A program made the translations under genes and the position numbers. Shown here piece by piece: positions 1-12,617 of a DNA stretch of 64,000 nt. The notes under the pieces are model-generated. The model saw only the letters and a list, made by a program, of their open reading frames with translations, searched no databases and was not told the origin of the DNA. Positions within the stretch are counted from its first letter, which is position 1, and each line of letters begins with the position of its first letter. This stretch comes from Turnera subulata (lineage: Eukaryota; Streptophyta; Magnoliopsida; Malpighiales; Passifloraceae), in assembly GCA_028386065.3 (NCBI GenBank), contig JAKUCV010003092.1:173721-237720 (forward strand), given 5' to 3'.

Positions 1-1373
1 AGCAACATCCAAGCGATTTCCAGACACGTGTATCAGCTTATTACACCTGAGTCAGCATTGTCGCAACCTTGCCCAAGGAAGACTATATGAAGAATGAATG
101 AAACAGCTTTCATGCGCCACTTTCTAAACCACAAATTCAGATGTTTGTTTAATTAAGAAAGAACTAGAAATAGAAACAGTAATCTCCTCAGTAAGTCATC
201 ATGAAGAAAAGAGAAATGCGTGCCTTGGCAAAACCCCCTATTTTAAGGAATTTTCAACTATTTTTATGTGCTTTCATTTTTATCACCATTACTATCTGAA
301 AGCACAAAATGACCACGATCACCACGTGTAACTAGGACACATAGAAGATCGAGCTCTAGATATCATCAGCAACTTACATGATAAAATTGAAAGTATAACA
401 GCATAAAATTAAGCATCAGAATTCTTCTTTTTTTTTTTCAAAAGTATGCCAATGATCAGCTTTCATACAAAACTTGGGTTCAATAGTATATGCTGAGCAA
501 ATGACTCGTTAACCTCTCAATTACAGTGTGACTTGAAAATAGCTAGAAAAACGAGGAACAGCAGATACCTGCACATTAATTACTGTGAAAAGCTTTACTG
601 CAAATGGTAAGTTAATTACCAACGGGGCTACTAACTTCATGTTACTATAATCCTACTACATGTAATAACTTCACTGCTCTAAACAAACATATGTACCTTT
701 GGAGTATCAAAAGCAAGATAAAGAGAAAAAGGCACCTAATCATCCAACCCTAAATGGATGAGAATTTCTACAACTATATCCCCAAATAGCTTTGCCCATT
801 CCATAGCCAATTCCAAAATGAGAGTAAACCCATTACAGAGAAAAAATGTTGCTACAAGTCTACCTCAGAGAAAAAGCATTTTTCTCATTCTAGGGTTTAG
901 TAGTTATTCCTGTGGTTTAGCATTAGTTTCTACACCTGAAAGACAGAAACCTTGGTCTCTGCAGCAAACAACAGGAATGAGAATAAATGTTCCTCAACAG
1001 TCCAGGTCCTCGACCAGCCAGAACCAAAATGGGAAAATTGGCCATGAAAGCAACCACTATTCCACACGTGAGGTTGCACCTGCTAAAGAGGAAATAGGTT
1101 TTATTCTAACGTGCACCTCCTCCTCCTCCTCCTCCTCTCTTTCCCTTTTTGAGATTTGGGTTGTAGTTTCTATCTTTTGTTTTGATTAATATAAAAGACA
1201 TCACAGGCATGATCACACGCCTCTAACACACGGCAGGATCAAAATAATGAGTAATAAAATCCAAAGCACAGAAATCCAGAAACTAATTAAAAAAATTAAA
1301 ATCAGAGAGGGAAAGAGTGAGAGAGAGAGAGAGAGAGAGAGAGTAAGACCAGAGAGGTGGGTTCTGCAAGTAC
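1..1373 (-). other. Third intron of the KNOX gene (partial)
   Basis: At least 1.37 kb of intron with no exon-like frame on the minus strand. Long third introns are common in class I KNOX genes and can hold regulatory sites, but I see no recognisable conserved element. It contains a (TCC)n run near 1118-1138 and the (GA)n run at 1318-1343. The plus-strand frame at 758-1189 has no coding signature. Confidence 0.6.
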
Positions 1374-2807
1374 CGTTGCAGAGACTATTAAACTGAGCTT
1401 CAATATCGTTCAAAAACGTGGTGGCTTCGTCGAAAGGCTTCGAGAGATCCGCTTTGTACTTCATCAAAATGTCGCAATAAGTTTCCTGCAAATTAGTAGA
1501 AACAACGGATCCTATATATCAATAGAGGAAAAAGAACCCCCGCGAGAGAAAGAAAGATTCATCATGAAAAAAACAAAGAGAGATTTGAGAAAATGGAAGA
1601 GAAAGCGATAAGCGAAAAGGGGAAATTAAGTCTCTCTACAGGAGAGGAGAGGACCGAGGGAAAGTAATTTGTTTTCTCTTAGGGTTTGGTTTCGTGGAAG
1701 GAAATAGAAGAACTTGATCATGAAAGGGAGAGACCATAAACTCGTCAAGTTCGGGATCTACACCCAAGGAAGAGACGACAACGTTGGACTTCTTGGAAAA
1801 GTCAGTTTGCTGCCGGATTTCGTCCAAGAGATAGGCAATCTCCGGCGGCGCTCCAACCTGCAATAAAGAAGGCCATTAACAAAGATATTAAATTACTCTG
1901 ACCAATAACATTAAGGTTTAGAATTCCAAGACTTCAAAAGTAGTAGTAGCGAGTTACAATGTAGGAGTACTGTTCTTGCACTAACCCCCTACATTGAAAA
2001 CAATATAGGTTGTTTCCGTCAAAATAATGGAATTTTTAAAAGTGGACGTGGAATAACAACTCTACAGTTACCGAAACGAAGAAAAAAAAAAAAGGAAGTA
2101 AGAACATCAAACGACCAGAACAACAACGCTTGTCATTGCTGCAAAATACTCGAGAAGACAATGATGCCTTGTTTCAACTCATATAGAATCAAATTGGGAG
2201 TAATCCTATATAAAACCCATATATATTTTTATTTCATTTTGATCAAACCGAGGGAAAAAAAGAAAAATCAAACTGTCCAGACACCTTAAATTTGGAAATC
2301 GACAACTTAGAAAATCACAGCTACATAGTTCATCTTCGGCAATAATTTGGCGCCTGGGACAAACAAAAACCGCCTCACTAGGCCATTCTCGTTTATTTAT
2401 GCAAATACATATTTTGTCTTACTTTACTTTCTTTGAAGCGCTGGAAAAGCGAGCTAGCAAGCCCAAATGTCTGTCTTGGCATTTACCTTCTGGCAATCAA
2501 TATAGGCTTGGAGTAACTTAGGGTAAAGTGGATGAGAAGCAATCTTAGCCCTAATGGCACTAGAAACCTCCTCTTCAGAATAACCACCTCCACCACCACC
2601 ACCTCTCTGCATCCCCGCCGCCATTGAAGCAGCGTCAGACACGGACGACCCAGAAAAAAACTGCTCCGATCCATACACAGGAAAAGTGGCAGCAATCGGT
2701 GGCTGAAAACCGAGGTAGTCAGAGGCCGGAGCAACCATACTCTCCGGCAGCTGCGCCATGGGGTAAACATTAGTACCAGTGGAGTGGATACCGTACAGTT
2801 CATCCAT
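1..2807 (-). CDS. KNAT2/6: Class I KNOX homeobox protein, KNAT2/6-like (5' part only)
   Basis: Transcription factor of the TALE homeodomain class, known to maintain meristem and boundary identity; nuclear. Seen: exon 1 2487-2807 (ATG at 2807; an upstream GTG is not needed), exon 2 1735-1857, exon 3 1374-1485; frames join in phase 0, 0 and then 1. Exon 1 carries a poly-Gly run and KNOX1 (EEVSSAIRAKIASHPLYPKL, then QAYIDCQK). Exons 2-3 carry KNOX2 (VGAPPEIAYLLDEIRQQ, DPELDEFMETYCDILMKYK, PFDEATTFLNDIEAQ). The third intron starts at 1373 and runs out of the window, so ELK and homeodomain exons must lie to the left; 185 codons are visible. The MDELYGIHS-like N-terminus and the DPELDEFMETYCDIL motif fit the KNAT2/KNAT6 clade better than STM or KNAT1, but without the homeodomain this is an inference. 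Exon-intron positions match the usual KNOX gene model. Confidence 0.9.
1318..1343. repeat. (GA)n microsatellite
   Basis: About 13 GA dinucleotides just inside the third KNOX intron, 30 bases downstream of the exon 3 donor site in gene orientation. Confidence 0.9.
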
Positions 2808-4085
2808 CTCCACGGAGGGAGTAGTTAGTGGATAGCTAGCTTAGGGTGTAGTAGGTATAATGAGGAGGAACTATGTTGTGGCAGTCTATAGTAGAAGGAA
2901 AAGAAAAAAAAAGATAATGAGAGAGAAAGGAGAGGAAGAGAATATAAAGTAACAGTAGTGGCGATTTGCTCAATCTTTTCCTAGGGGGAACAAATTAATA
3001 CTACAACAAGTCGGATATGGAGGAGCGCAGAAGAGGAGGTTTATATTATGGGATAATCTTTTTAGTGTGTGTGTGTGTGTGCGCATTAAATTAATGGACA
3101 AGTAGTACCAGGATGTAGCAGAAACTAGAGAGACTAGACTAGAGAGAGGGAAAGAGTGTGGGAGTGGGTAAAGTGGTCATTGTAGGGCGCGATTTTGGCG
3201 TACGAACAAGGAGAAGCTCTGGAGGTGATGGATGAGTGGCCCCATCACTCAGGTGTGTCTGTGCTTCTTTCTTTTCACTGTTTTTGAAGCAACATTTGTT
3301 TCAATTAGCCCCCTAACCTTGTCCTGCTGCCCCGAGTTGCCGTAACTTGGTTGTGTTATTTATAGCTTGCCTCTCTGTGATGCCATTGAAAACTGGCAAC
3401 CACGTAGTACTATGAGCAAGATCAAATTACTTACAATTTTTTATGGGTTTTGTTCGAAAGAAGAAGATAGAATTACTTTTTATGGATATATGGTATATAA
3501 CATAGCATTAGCACGGCATGTGGTTTCCTTTTTTCTACGTGTTCTCTCTCTTTTTTTTTTTCTTTTTTATGAAACCTTTTTCTCTTTTGGTTTTCTTAAA
3601 ACAGTTGATATCCTCAATCCACTAGTACACAGACGCCTTGTCTAACTTCATTCATAATGACATGATTCTTTGTGGATGATATCCGTAGAGCATTGTTTTA
3701 TTGGTCTTTGTCTAACTATTTGGTTTTTTATTGAAAGATTTTTGTATAACTATCGTGCTTGTACAAAGATATTGATTGGTGGATTTACCATTTTTATGTT
3801 TTGTCTCTTTTTTTTTCATTTTTTTTTTGAGTGACATTTTTATCTTTGTCCTTTTGGTGTGATTTGCGCACTTGTATTAAACCCTTTTTGCTTGGGTGGT
3901 TTAGTTTACTCGATCACACTTATCTTAGCTTCACCTAACACATATATTAGTAATGATCATAATTTCAAATGGGTTATTTATATATATCGAACCAATTTGC
4001 ATTTCGCTCTTCAATTACCGCCTCCTTTCAACAAAGTATCTATAAGCACGCAGGATGGTAGTTTTAATAAACAAGGGATAATAGT
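2808..4085. other. KNOX 5' region and intergenic DNA
   Basis: The 5' untranslated region and promoter of the minus-strand KNOX gene must lie here. The first 300 bases are GA-rich on the plus strand (CT-rich leader in gene orientation). A short (GT)n run lies at 3065-3081. Beyond about 3360 I see only AT-rich sequence with no supported gene. Confidence 0.5.
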
Positions 4086-4171
4086 AGTTTCTTTTATTCA
4101 TTATCCCTTGTTTATTATTTTTTTTTTTGAACAAAAAAATAATAAACAAGGGATAATGAATAAAAGAAACT
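4086..4171. repeat. Near-perfect 39-bp inverted repeat (hairpin)
   Basis: Left arm 4086-4124 and right arm 4133-4171 are exact reverse complements around a loop of about 8 bases. The core AATAAACAAGGGATAAT also occurs a third time just upstream (about 4067-4083). It may be a foldback MITE end or a young small-RNA hairpin; no target duplication was found. Confidence 0.8.
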
Positions 4172-5585
4172 CAAAAAGAAAGTTGGTGGTGGGGATTCGT
4201 GAACGATATATAGAAAAGTAATTAGAGTTTCGCACATCACTAGACCCTATTTATAAGTTTAATAATCGTGGTTGACTTAGTTATAGGGCCATTAGCATAA
4301 GTAAGTGGACAGGAAGCCTGGAACACCTAGTCATAACAAAGTCGTCTGACCGTCTTCCTTCCATTGTTTATTCTAAAGTTAGCCCACTAACCACTCTACA
4401 TTGCTGCCCACCAAAATCCTGATGATGATTCGGAAAAAAAAAGGGTAAGATGAGTTATAAAAGTGGGGGTATGGAAGAAAGAATCCGGGTATTCTTTTGC
4501 ATCCCCTCAAGCAAGAGATAGGTATTTGCATTGAAATATGGTACAGTATCTTCGTTGTTATATATAAAACACGTGAAGGACAATTAACCTTTTTAAAATT
4601 CTCTAAGAATTCTTTGTATTGGTTAAAATTACCTTAGATTACAAAAAGATTCTTCGATTAAATATTGTAAACTCAAAACACTTACATATCATATTAATTA
4701 CGCGTAGGTAAATGATTGAATCATCTTTCAACGCTCACTATATATATTTGGATATACAGCTACATAAGGAGTTTTTGTTTCGTGTACTATTATTGTGTTC
4801 GATCTTTCACTTGATGTGTTCTTATTTGATCCGCCCTATATGCCAAACGTTATCGTGGTCGAGATTTTTCATTAGAGAGGATGGAATGGCTGAAAGAGAG
4901 TTTGCCAAAAGTATGTGGCTAAAAAATGCACTTTTTTCGTAAGCTTTGCAATCTCAATTTTTATATCCAAGGTTTCCTCAAAAAGTAATGAGAAGTTACA
5001 CTCTTTGCAGGCATTTTGACAACTAAAGTACTATGTTTCTGCGGCTATCGTCATGAAAGTAAGTAACACACGGTGATAAAACCTTTATTTGTTAGTAGTA
5101 AAGCGTGGGTTTAATAATTTTAAAACAAACCAAGCGGCCCAATTAAGAAGAAGTACGATAATTAAACCCCGGAATAAGAACTATGCTGGGGTAGCTAGGA
5201 AGAAAATCGATTCCCCCCATAAACTTTAGAATATTACCTCAAAGAAACAAAAAGTTAAAAGAATAATGACCAAAGTTGGGATGTCTTACATTGTAAGAAG
5301 ATGGTGAGTTGCCCCACTAGTTGCAAAAACAAGCCACCAATTCCCATCGTTTGCATTTCTTAAGTCTAACATCTGGACAACCTCAGAGACCAGAATTTAT
5401 GGTATGCCAAAAGATGTTCGTGCATAGTATTCCGCCTAACTATGATGATGTTGTCCTCATATTTATTTATTTATTTTTGCAAACACCCACCAGATGTCTA
5501 AACTCGCTTTCTCTTGAAAAAACAAAAAAAACCAAAGAAAACAAGCTAAACGTACTTCATGTTCCCGAGTCATGAGTCATGACCA
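4172..5585. other. Intergenic DNA, nothing recognised
   Basis: AT-rich sequence. The open frames are short, have no codon or domain signature and start or stop at random. No RNA gene or promoter can be supported. Confidence 0.5.
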
Positions 5586-5594
5586 TCAAAGAAT

Positions 5595-6287
5595 GGGTTA
5601 AATGGCACAGCTTTGTCCTTTAACTTTTCCAATTTCAATGTTTATGTCCTTTTTCGTTTTATTTCTAACATTGTGACCCCCAACTTGATCAAAATCGAAT
5701 AATATTATCCAAATTACCTGTTACAATCGGTCTACCAATCAGGAAGTGACACATGTTCTGGGGGGGGTGTTTGCCGCGGGGGAAGAGGGAAGAGAGGGCT
5801 TTCTCAAGAACAGATCGGGTGGGGATGATTTTTGTTTCACATGGGCAAGGGAGGAGGCGCAAGAATGGAGATGGATTTGATGGTGGTGGTGGAGGAGACG
5901 ATGGGCGGGGGTGGACTGTACAATGGGAGTTGTGGGTCTCGTTGTTTTTTGTAAAATAGAGAATGGAGAAAGAAAAAAAGAAAAAAAGAGAGCAACGCGT
6001 TAACTTACCCCAAAAATATTTTTTTTTTTCCTTTTCCTCCTTTTCCGAAAAAAAACCCAGAATTTATGGAAAAAGAGGGGGAGGGGATTATGATATTTTC
6101 CACTTGGACGTCGGGCCCGGTCCCTCTAACACGTGGCAATTTGTGATTGGTCAACCGACAATTGGAGAAAATTTGGACGACATTGCTTCATTTCCAAGAG
6201 TTTGGAGGACATAATGTTTGAAATAAAAATAAGAGGGACCAAACATTGAAATCGAAAAAGTGAAAGGATACACTGCATCTTTTAACC
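5595..6287. mobile_element. Non-autonomous MULE (TIR family M1), 693 bp
   Basis: Flanked by an exact 9-bp target duplication TCAAAGAAT (5586-5594 and 6288-6296), the hallmark size for Mutator-like elements. The ends are imperfect inverted repeats of about 55 bp beginning GGGTTAAATG and ending TTTTAACC, both including a TTTCAATGTTT-type core. The interior is G-rich and encodes no transposase. TIRs resemble those of the element at 56761-58148, so the two belong to one family. Confidence 0.85.
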
Positions 6288-6296
6288 TCAAAGAAT

Positions 6297-9130
6297 AGGG
6301 ACAAAATCGCCATTCCCGTTCATGCACAATTAACCCAATTTAGTTGCAAAGTATGATTCTAATCTTTATGCAGTTGGCAGTCTTGCTTGCAGATACTTTC
6401 GATTCTGGGAGTCAACGTATTATCATGTCCGTCTACCTCATGTGAGAAAAACTGTTTGGACAAAAAAAAGTGAGAAAACAATAATATTAAACAAGCAACA
6501 TTATGCATAATCCATGACTTCGAAGATGATAAACCAAATTACTATGCATTTTTTTGGTACATCTGAATCCTATTAACTGTATATAATCTAAATCTACCCC
6601 AAACCACACTTAATCCTTGAGACCAAATCCTTGATTTCTTAGATTAAACAATAAGAGAGATACTACTAGACTACAGTGGTGTTGGCACAACCATGCATTA
6701 TTAAACCATTTCATTACTTATCAACAAAAAAAAAAGTGAGGCATGGATTTCATTATCACGCTCTTAGTTGTTCTACTTCATATGGGTGAAACTTCCAGCC
6801 ACTCGAAGGGATAAATCTAGCGGTTGATTGGAATATCATTTCATTACCCAAATATCATGAGATATTACGTATTAGCACTATTATATAAGAACACTGAGAA
6901 GGTTAGTGATATGATTCAAAACATTAGTAGACCCGACAAGCTCTCAATCATATAATCTGCACTATGGCTCAAGTAATCGGATAAACAGAGGAGCGCATAC
7001 TAACATAAGGCTTCTTTGGGATGCTCCATGGTAGCGCTGAGACAGGATTCCTACGAAGCTCCACGGCAGCCCTGAGACCCAAGAAGGAAGCCCGAGAAAC
7101 TTAATGTGTCCGACAAGATTCACCAAAGCTTACCAAATAAGCCATGGCTTGTAGAGTTATAGAGTGCAACAATGTATTTTCTTGCCCATCAAGTGTAAAA
7201 AATAAGTATAACTAAAAGGCCGTACCACAATGAAAGCAAGTAATTTCGGGCTTTGATCCTAATAATACTACTCTATTTTCACAGTTATACCATTTGCGAC
7301 CAAAGTGGGACGTAAGCTGTCCCAACGAGAAATCCTTTTGAGGAGACTAGACTGTACATGCAAGAAATCGAAAAGACTACCAGCAAGTTCAAGTCAACCG
7401 GATTCAACCATCAACAAAGAACCAAAAATTCAAGAAAAAAGAAGATAGCAATTCAGGCCTTTAGACCCTAATAATAATACAATATTTCCACGGTTATATA
7501 CTTATATTAATTAGGTTGCAAGGGCCATGGCCGATGCCTCATGTCAGCCCCTTGTCCCTGCCCCTGCCTAACTCCTGGTTGTTGATATATTCGATTGCAT
7601 ATATTATTAACCAGTGGCGGCGCCTCGTGGGGGCCAAGGAGGGCTATGGCCACCCCTAGGTAACGGATTAGTATAATTTTAGTATAGACATTGCATGAAA
7701 TATGACTTAGTTTGGTGAAAAAAACACTCATCTCCTTACAGCCAGTCCGAGTTAGAACTTTGCCCTCCCCGTCATTGTTATTAACTTACAACCGGCTTCA
7801 CATCATTCTGAGTTCCGAGTACTGCTGCCAATCATAAACCATACGGGTAAAATTTCTATTTCGAATCAGTTTCAACCTGATAAAAAAAAGAAACAAACCA
7901 AGAAGAAACTAACAAACAAAGGACCATAATGACATATCAAGTTCACACGTGGGTGGGCTGGCCGGGTTCGTCAGTTTACTAAAAAATGACAACAATCCAA
8001 AATTCTTGCAGAGGCCCATATTTTTAGCTCGTACGAAGAAACCTTACAACAATCTTGAAAATGTGGGCCGATGCCCTGAATTTGTTTCTTTCCTTCATCA
8101 AAATATTTATATCCTATATATACATAAAATGTGAACCAAAACAATTAACCAATTGAGAGTATTAGCCTCCTTAATACATAAAATTTAATTATTGTTATGA
8201 GGATTAATCAATATTATTAATGGGAATTTAATTTATTAATTCCTATTTTTATACAAAACAAAAGCAATTCCTATCCCTATATTTATTTAGATTATTAAAA
8301 AATACATATTCTTTATCTACATTATATATAAATTCTTTTCAAGATTTGTTAAATATAAATCCGTATTTCAAAAAAAAGAAGAATTATGAAAAACATTAGA
8401 AAAAGACAAAAATATGAAGAATAACATTAGAGTAGTCAAAGAAACAATGAGATACTTTATATTTGTCATGACTAAAACAGACAATGATATTTTTATGTTT
8501 GTCATGTAACAACTAAATAAAATATATTTATTGGTTTCTCATCAAGTAATAACTAGCTAATATTCAATTTTTGTAATCCAATGATGATTTTCCATGCAGT
8601 GTGATTGATTTTAATTTTGTGAGTTTTACAATTTTTCATAATCAATCTCAATTTTTTATGGTACGAACAACAGCCAACCCGTTGATATTCTTTTGGTCCA
8701 TACCCATTGATTGTTTTACAATTAACCAGTCTTACTAATATTACTAGCAAAACTTCAAATTTTCTAATCCAATAATGATAATAATTCTCATTTCTATTCC
8801 TGTTCTAAAAATAATTCTAAAGAGTCTATGTCTAAAAATTATAATATATAACCAAAACATACACGAAAATAAGGTATAGAATATAAATTTATAAAGAAAA
8901 TGTCTTCTAACTCATCCCATCTATTTTAAAAATTTTTTAGGTAAAATTTTCAACAAAAATCTAATTCAATGTCTGATATCAAGGATGTGTTGTTAATAAA
9001 ATTATAAGCCAACATCTAAGATAACACTCTGAAGTTTACGTTCATCTATACCCCCTATTGTCATTCTCTAACAATCTAAAGTTCTTGCCCTAAACTAATA
9101 ATCATCAAAATCTAATTAATTATGCTATTT
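6297..9130. other. Intergenic DNA, AT-rich
   Basis: No supported gene. Around 7610-7665 there is a G/C-rich patch (GTGGCGGCGCC...GGCCACCCC) of the kind seen at ends of degraded DNA transposons, but I could not find paired ends or a target duplication. 8150-9100 is very AT-rich. Confidence 0.45.
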
Positions 9131-9423
9131 CTCTTCTCTTTCCTTTTTTTCACCCTCAATTGCTCTCTTACTCTCCCCCTGTCTTTAAGTTTATCTAGGT
9201 GTGGGATTCAAGCACCCACACACTTTACCTTTCTTTTCTGATAAAATCTGTATTTATCGCCATAATGTCTTAACTACGAAAAAGAACAAGAAAGCTTGGT
9301 TTTCTTCTATGTTAGATCACTTAGCTTTTCCTTTTATGTTTAATCATCTCGCTTTGTTACTAATTTTTTGTTTGGCTAGTGTCTTCAGTCCGAAATCTAC
9401 TCCTCCCGACGCCTTTCTCTTCG
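9131..9423 (+). repeat. Duplicated segment A, left part (split by E1)
   Basis: Matches the start of segment B (19266 onward): shared phrases include CACCCTCAATTGCTCTCTTA-like text, a GGGATTCAAGCA/CCCACACACTTTAC block and TTTATGTTTAATCATCTCGC. The match continues on the far side of the LTR element at 17562. It therefore marks the pre-insertion site. Confidence 0.7.
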
Positions 9424-12338
9424 TGTAATAGCCCGGGTAAAAATTTGGATTTTTACCGGGACTGTAAAAGTTTTTCTACCGTGATTTACCGTTGAATTAA
9501 TCTTGGGTAATTAATTCAAGATAAATCGGGCGTCGTTTTTCGTAACCGAGAGTTCTCCCGCGCTCGAGAATTTTCCGTGGATTTTACGGACCAAAGTCGG
9601 TATTTTTTCGGGTCCCGGAATTCTCGGAAAAATCACACCAGAAAATAAAAAAGGGGGTATCAGTTATTTTCTGGTCCAGTCGGGACACGACTGCATGATT
9701 GAATCACGCAGCCGCCTCCCATTGCACACTTGTGACTTGTCTGTGCAGCCCGTGAGTTTTTGCCTGCCATCATCACCACTTCCCTTTGTTTCTCCTGCCT
9801 GCAAACTCCACCTGCATAAACACATCACAGCTCACCTCCTTCTACAATTTCCCTGCAAAACCACACAACACCAAACACTAAACCAAAACCAGAAACATAA
9901 TTATTATAATAAAAAAAAGGAAGAGAAAAGAAAGAAACCAAGAAAAGAAACGGGAAAAAAAAGAAAGAAAAAAAGAGTAGGGGCTGCCGGTCACCACCAC
10001 CGCCGCCATCACCCTCTTTTCTCCACCATCAACCGCCAGCCGCCACACGCGACACCACCTCACCGTCGCCTCCTTCTCGCCGTCGCCGTTCGAACGCGAC
10101 TAACGCCGCCCGAGCCCGCCTCCTGACGCGCCTCCGGTAGCCGAGAACCCGACGGGCCACCTTCCTCCCTGCTGCTCATTGCCCCCGCCGCAACCGTGCC
10201 GTCAGGCGCCGTCTTCCCTCGCCAGCGCCTCGCCCTCTTCGCTGCGTCACCCTACAGCGGTCGCCCCGCCCGCGCCGTCGTCGTCTGCAGGCTGAGGTGA
10301 GCAGACCCGCGTGGTAGATGAACGGGTTGGGATGACCCGTTCTGCAGCCGGGTATGGGTTTCGGGTCGCGCCGGCCAGGGCCGTTGACCAGGCCTTGGTT
10401 GGGCTTTGACCTGGGCCTAGTCTTGGCTTGGGCTGGGTTTTGGATGTGGGTTGGCACTATTGGCCCAGTCCGTTTTAATTAAAAAAAAAAAGAGGAAAGA
10501 AAGAAAATAAATTATGGAATGAAAAAAAATAATAATAATAATAACAATAAAATGGCTGATAATTATATTTTTTTCTGGAAAAAAATAATAAAATGTATTA
10601 CAAGATATATTTTCAGGAAATAAAATAATTACTTAGACATATTATTTTGGGAAATTAAGGTAATTATGTTATGGTTATATTAATAAAAAATATGGTACGC
10701 ATGAGTTATAATAATTTGGAAAATATATATATGAAGTATATGAAAATGTTTTACTGGAAAAAAAAATGATGATAACACTAATATAATTTTGAGAAAATGT
10801 AATTATAATATGATTTTCCTTTGAAAAATTATTATAAGAGTAAATAATTTTAGGAAATTGGTATAAATACTATGAAAATGTTTGGAAATAAATATGGTAT
10901 TGTATATTCTGAGGAATATTTCACTAAGTATATATAATAATATATTTTTGAAAAAAATAAAATAATAATAATATTTGGTAATTATATTTTGGCAAGTATA
11001 ATAACTTTATGGAGAAAATAACGTATAACCAAGGGGGGTTTAATCTATAATTTATGGCATCATAGCATACCAATTATGTGCATTTATGTGAGCATGTTGA
11101 TTTGTTGTATAGGTTATGATATCGAGCAGTTCCGGTGGAACCGGCTTTGGACCGATTGATGTTTCCAGAGTTGAGTAATCGGCTAAGGTGAGGTTAAGTA
11201 AATATTTATATACTTCCCGTGATATCAAGTTGCTGTTTATTTGCTATATGTGATATTTGCTGGTATGAAACTTTGTGACTGTGTACGGTTTGTTGTGTGA
11301 TGAATTAAGTTGATAATTGTTGTCGTTGATGTTGTTGAAGTTATTTTTGCTGTTGATATTATTGAAGATGTTGGAATTGTGGATATAAGTAAGACTATTG
11401 CTGTTGTTGACTGTAAAATTGTGTGAGTTGAGTACCGGGGGTACTATTATGTGATGACAGTTTGGTATTGATTATTATCCAGACGAGCGGAGAGGCTGCG
11501 AGCCTGCTCGGGATAATGAGATAATGGTTGGATGATAGAAATGTAGAAACTAGTCAAGGGAAAAGGAAATAATAAAATTGAATACACTTAGACATCTAGT
11601 AAGTCACAGTTAAATGTTGGAACAGCCAGATGGTAGTCTTATTTTATGGTGCTGGGGGAGAGTGTGCTTGGGGTCTGCTCCCTGTCTGTACCAATTATTA
11701 TTTTTAGGCGCTGGGGGAGAGTGTGCTTGGGGTCTGCTCCCTGTCTGTGCCAGTTATACGTGGAGGTACCAGGGCGGGGTCCACGGGCTAGCTAGCTTGA
11801 CTACCAGTCAACGGCCATCATTTAACTTGTGATAGGGGCCCTGATAATAAAATTGGAATAACGTGTCTAGAATCACAAGTGTGTCATTTAAGGTTCGTGA
11901 GAACCTTAGTTATTGTTGGTGATGTGACTTGGAAATTTACGGTTGCTTGTATATGTATATTTGCTTATGGGTTTACCCGGTGGGCACTTCGGGCTCACCC
12001 CTCACCTGCAGGCTTTCATCCTGTAGGTTGAGTTATTTATGGTTCAGGTATATTGCATTCCAGACAGTTTGCGGCGTCATCCCTTGGACAGGACTCGGAT
12101 CCATTAATTGCATCATGGGTTGCATACAGTGTCTTTGTGAGTTGTTAAGTCTTCCGCTGTGCATTGTTTTACTATTGTTGGGCCATTGGGCCGGTTATGA
12201 TATTATTGTTGTTTTTATTTTGGGCTGTTGAGCCCGAGTTTCTATTGTGTACACTGTATGCTGGGCTTGTTTTAGTTGGGTCGTCACAGTTCCGGCACGT
12301 GTTTACTGTGTACGGTAAATAAGGGTCGGGGCGTTTCA
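9424..12338 (+). repeat. E1 left LTR, 2915 bp
   Basis: Begins TGTAATAGCCCGGG and ends GGGGCGTTTCA. It contains a GC-rich block (about 9980-10460), an A/T-rich block (10480-11040) and an internal 59-bp tandem duplication (units at 11651 and 11710). Over the first 155 bases it differs from the right LTR at about six positions, mostly transitions, so the insertion is not brand new. Confidence 0.93.
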
Positions 12339-12341
12339 TTT

Positions 12342-12353
12342 TGGTAGCGGAGC
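12342..12353 (+). other. E1 primer-binding site
   Basis: TGGTAGCGGAGC lies three bases after the left LTR. It resembles the initiator-tRNA-Met site TGGTATCAGAGC used by most plant Ty3 elements, with mismatches. Confidence 0.7.
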
Positions 12354-12617
12354 GGGCGTTAGGTCTTGTTGGGCAGTCCTTGTGTGTTTGTTGTCCTTGT
12401 TTGCATAGTTTGCTCCATTTGTTATTATTTTTTATCATTTTAGTTAGTGCATTATGGATCCAGTCAAGGGACGCCAGCTGTCGCGGAACATACACATAAG
12501 AGGTAATGATGTCATAAATAAGCGGAAATATAAATATTATTAATAATGCTAATATTGATATTACAAACATAAATATTACATTGATATTATACATTTTATA
12601 AAAATAAAAAAATACAT
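12354..12617. other. E1 interior, leader side
   Basis: Short untranslated leader between the primer-binding site and the end of the antisense frame. It becomes AT-rich near 12510-12610, as expected for the 3' end of a minus-strand transcription unit. Confidence 0.4.

Noticed and set aside
7600..7665. GTGGCGGCGCC…GGCCACCCC block as a transposon end
   Set aside because: No partner end or target duplication was found within several kilobases.
9695..10457. Arg/Pro-rich frames within the E1 LTR, repeated at 14968-15755
   Set aside because: They lie in the GC-rich part of both LTRs and differ by indels between copies, so not conserved as protein.
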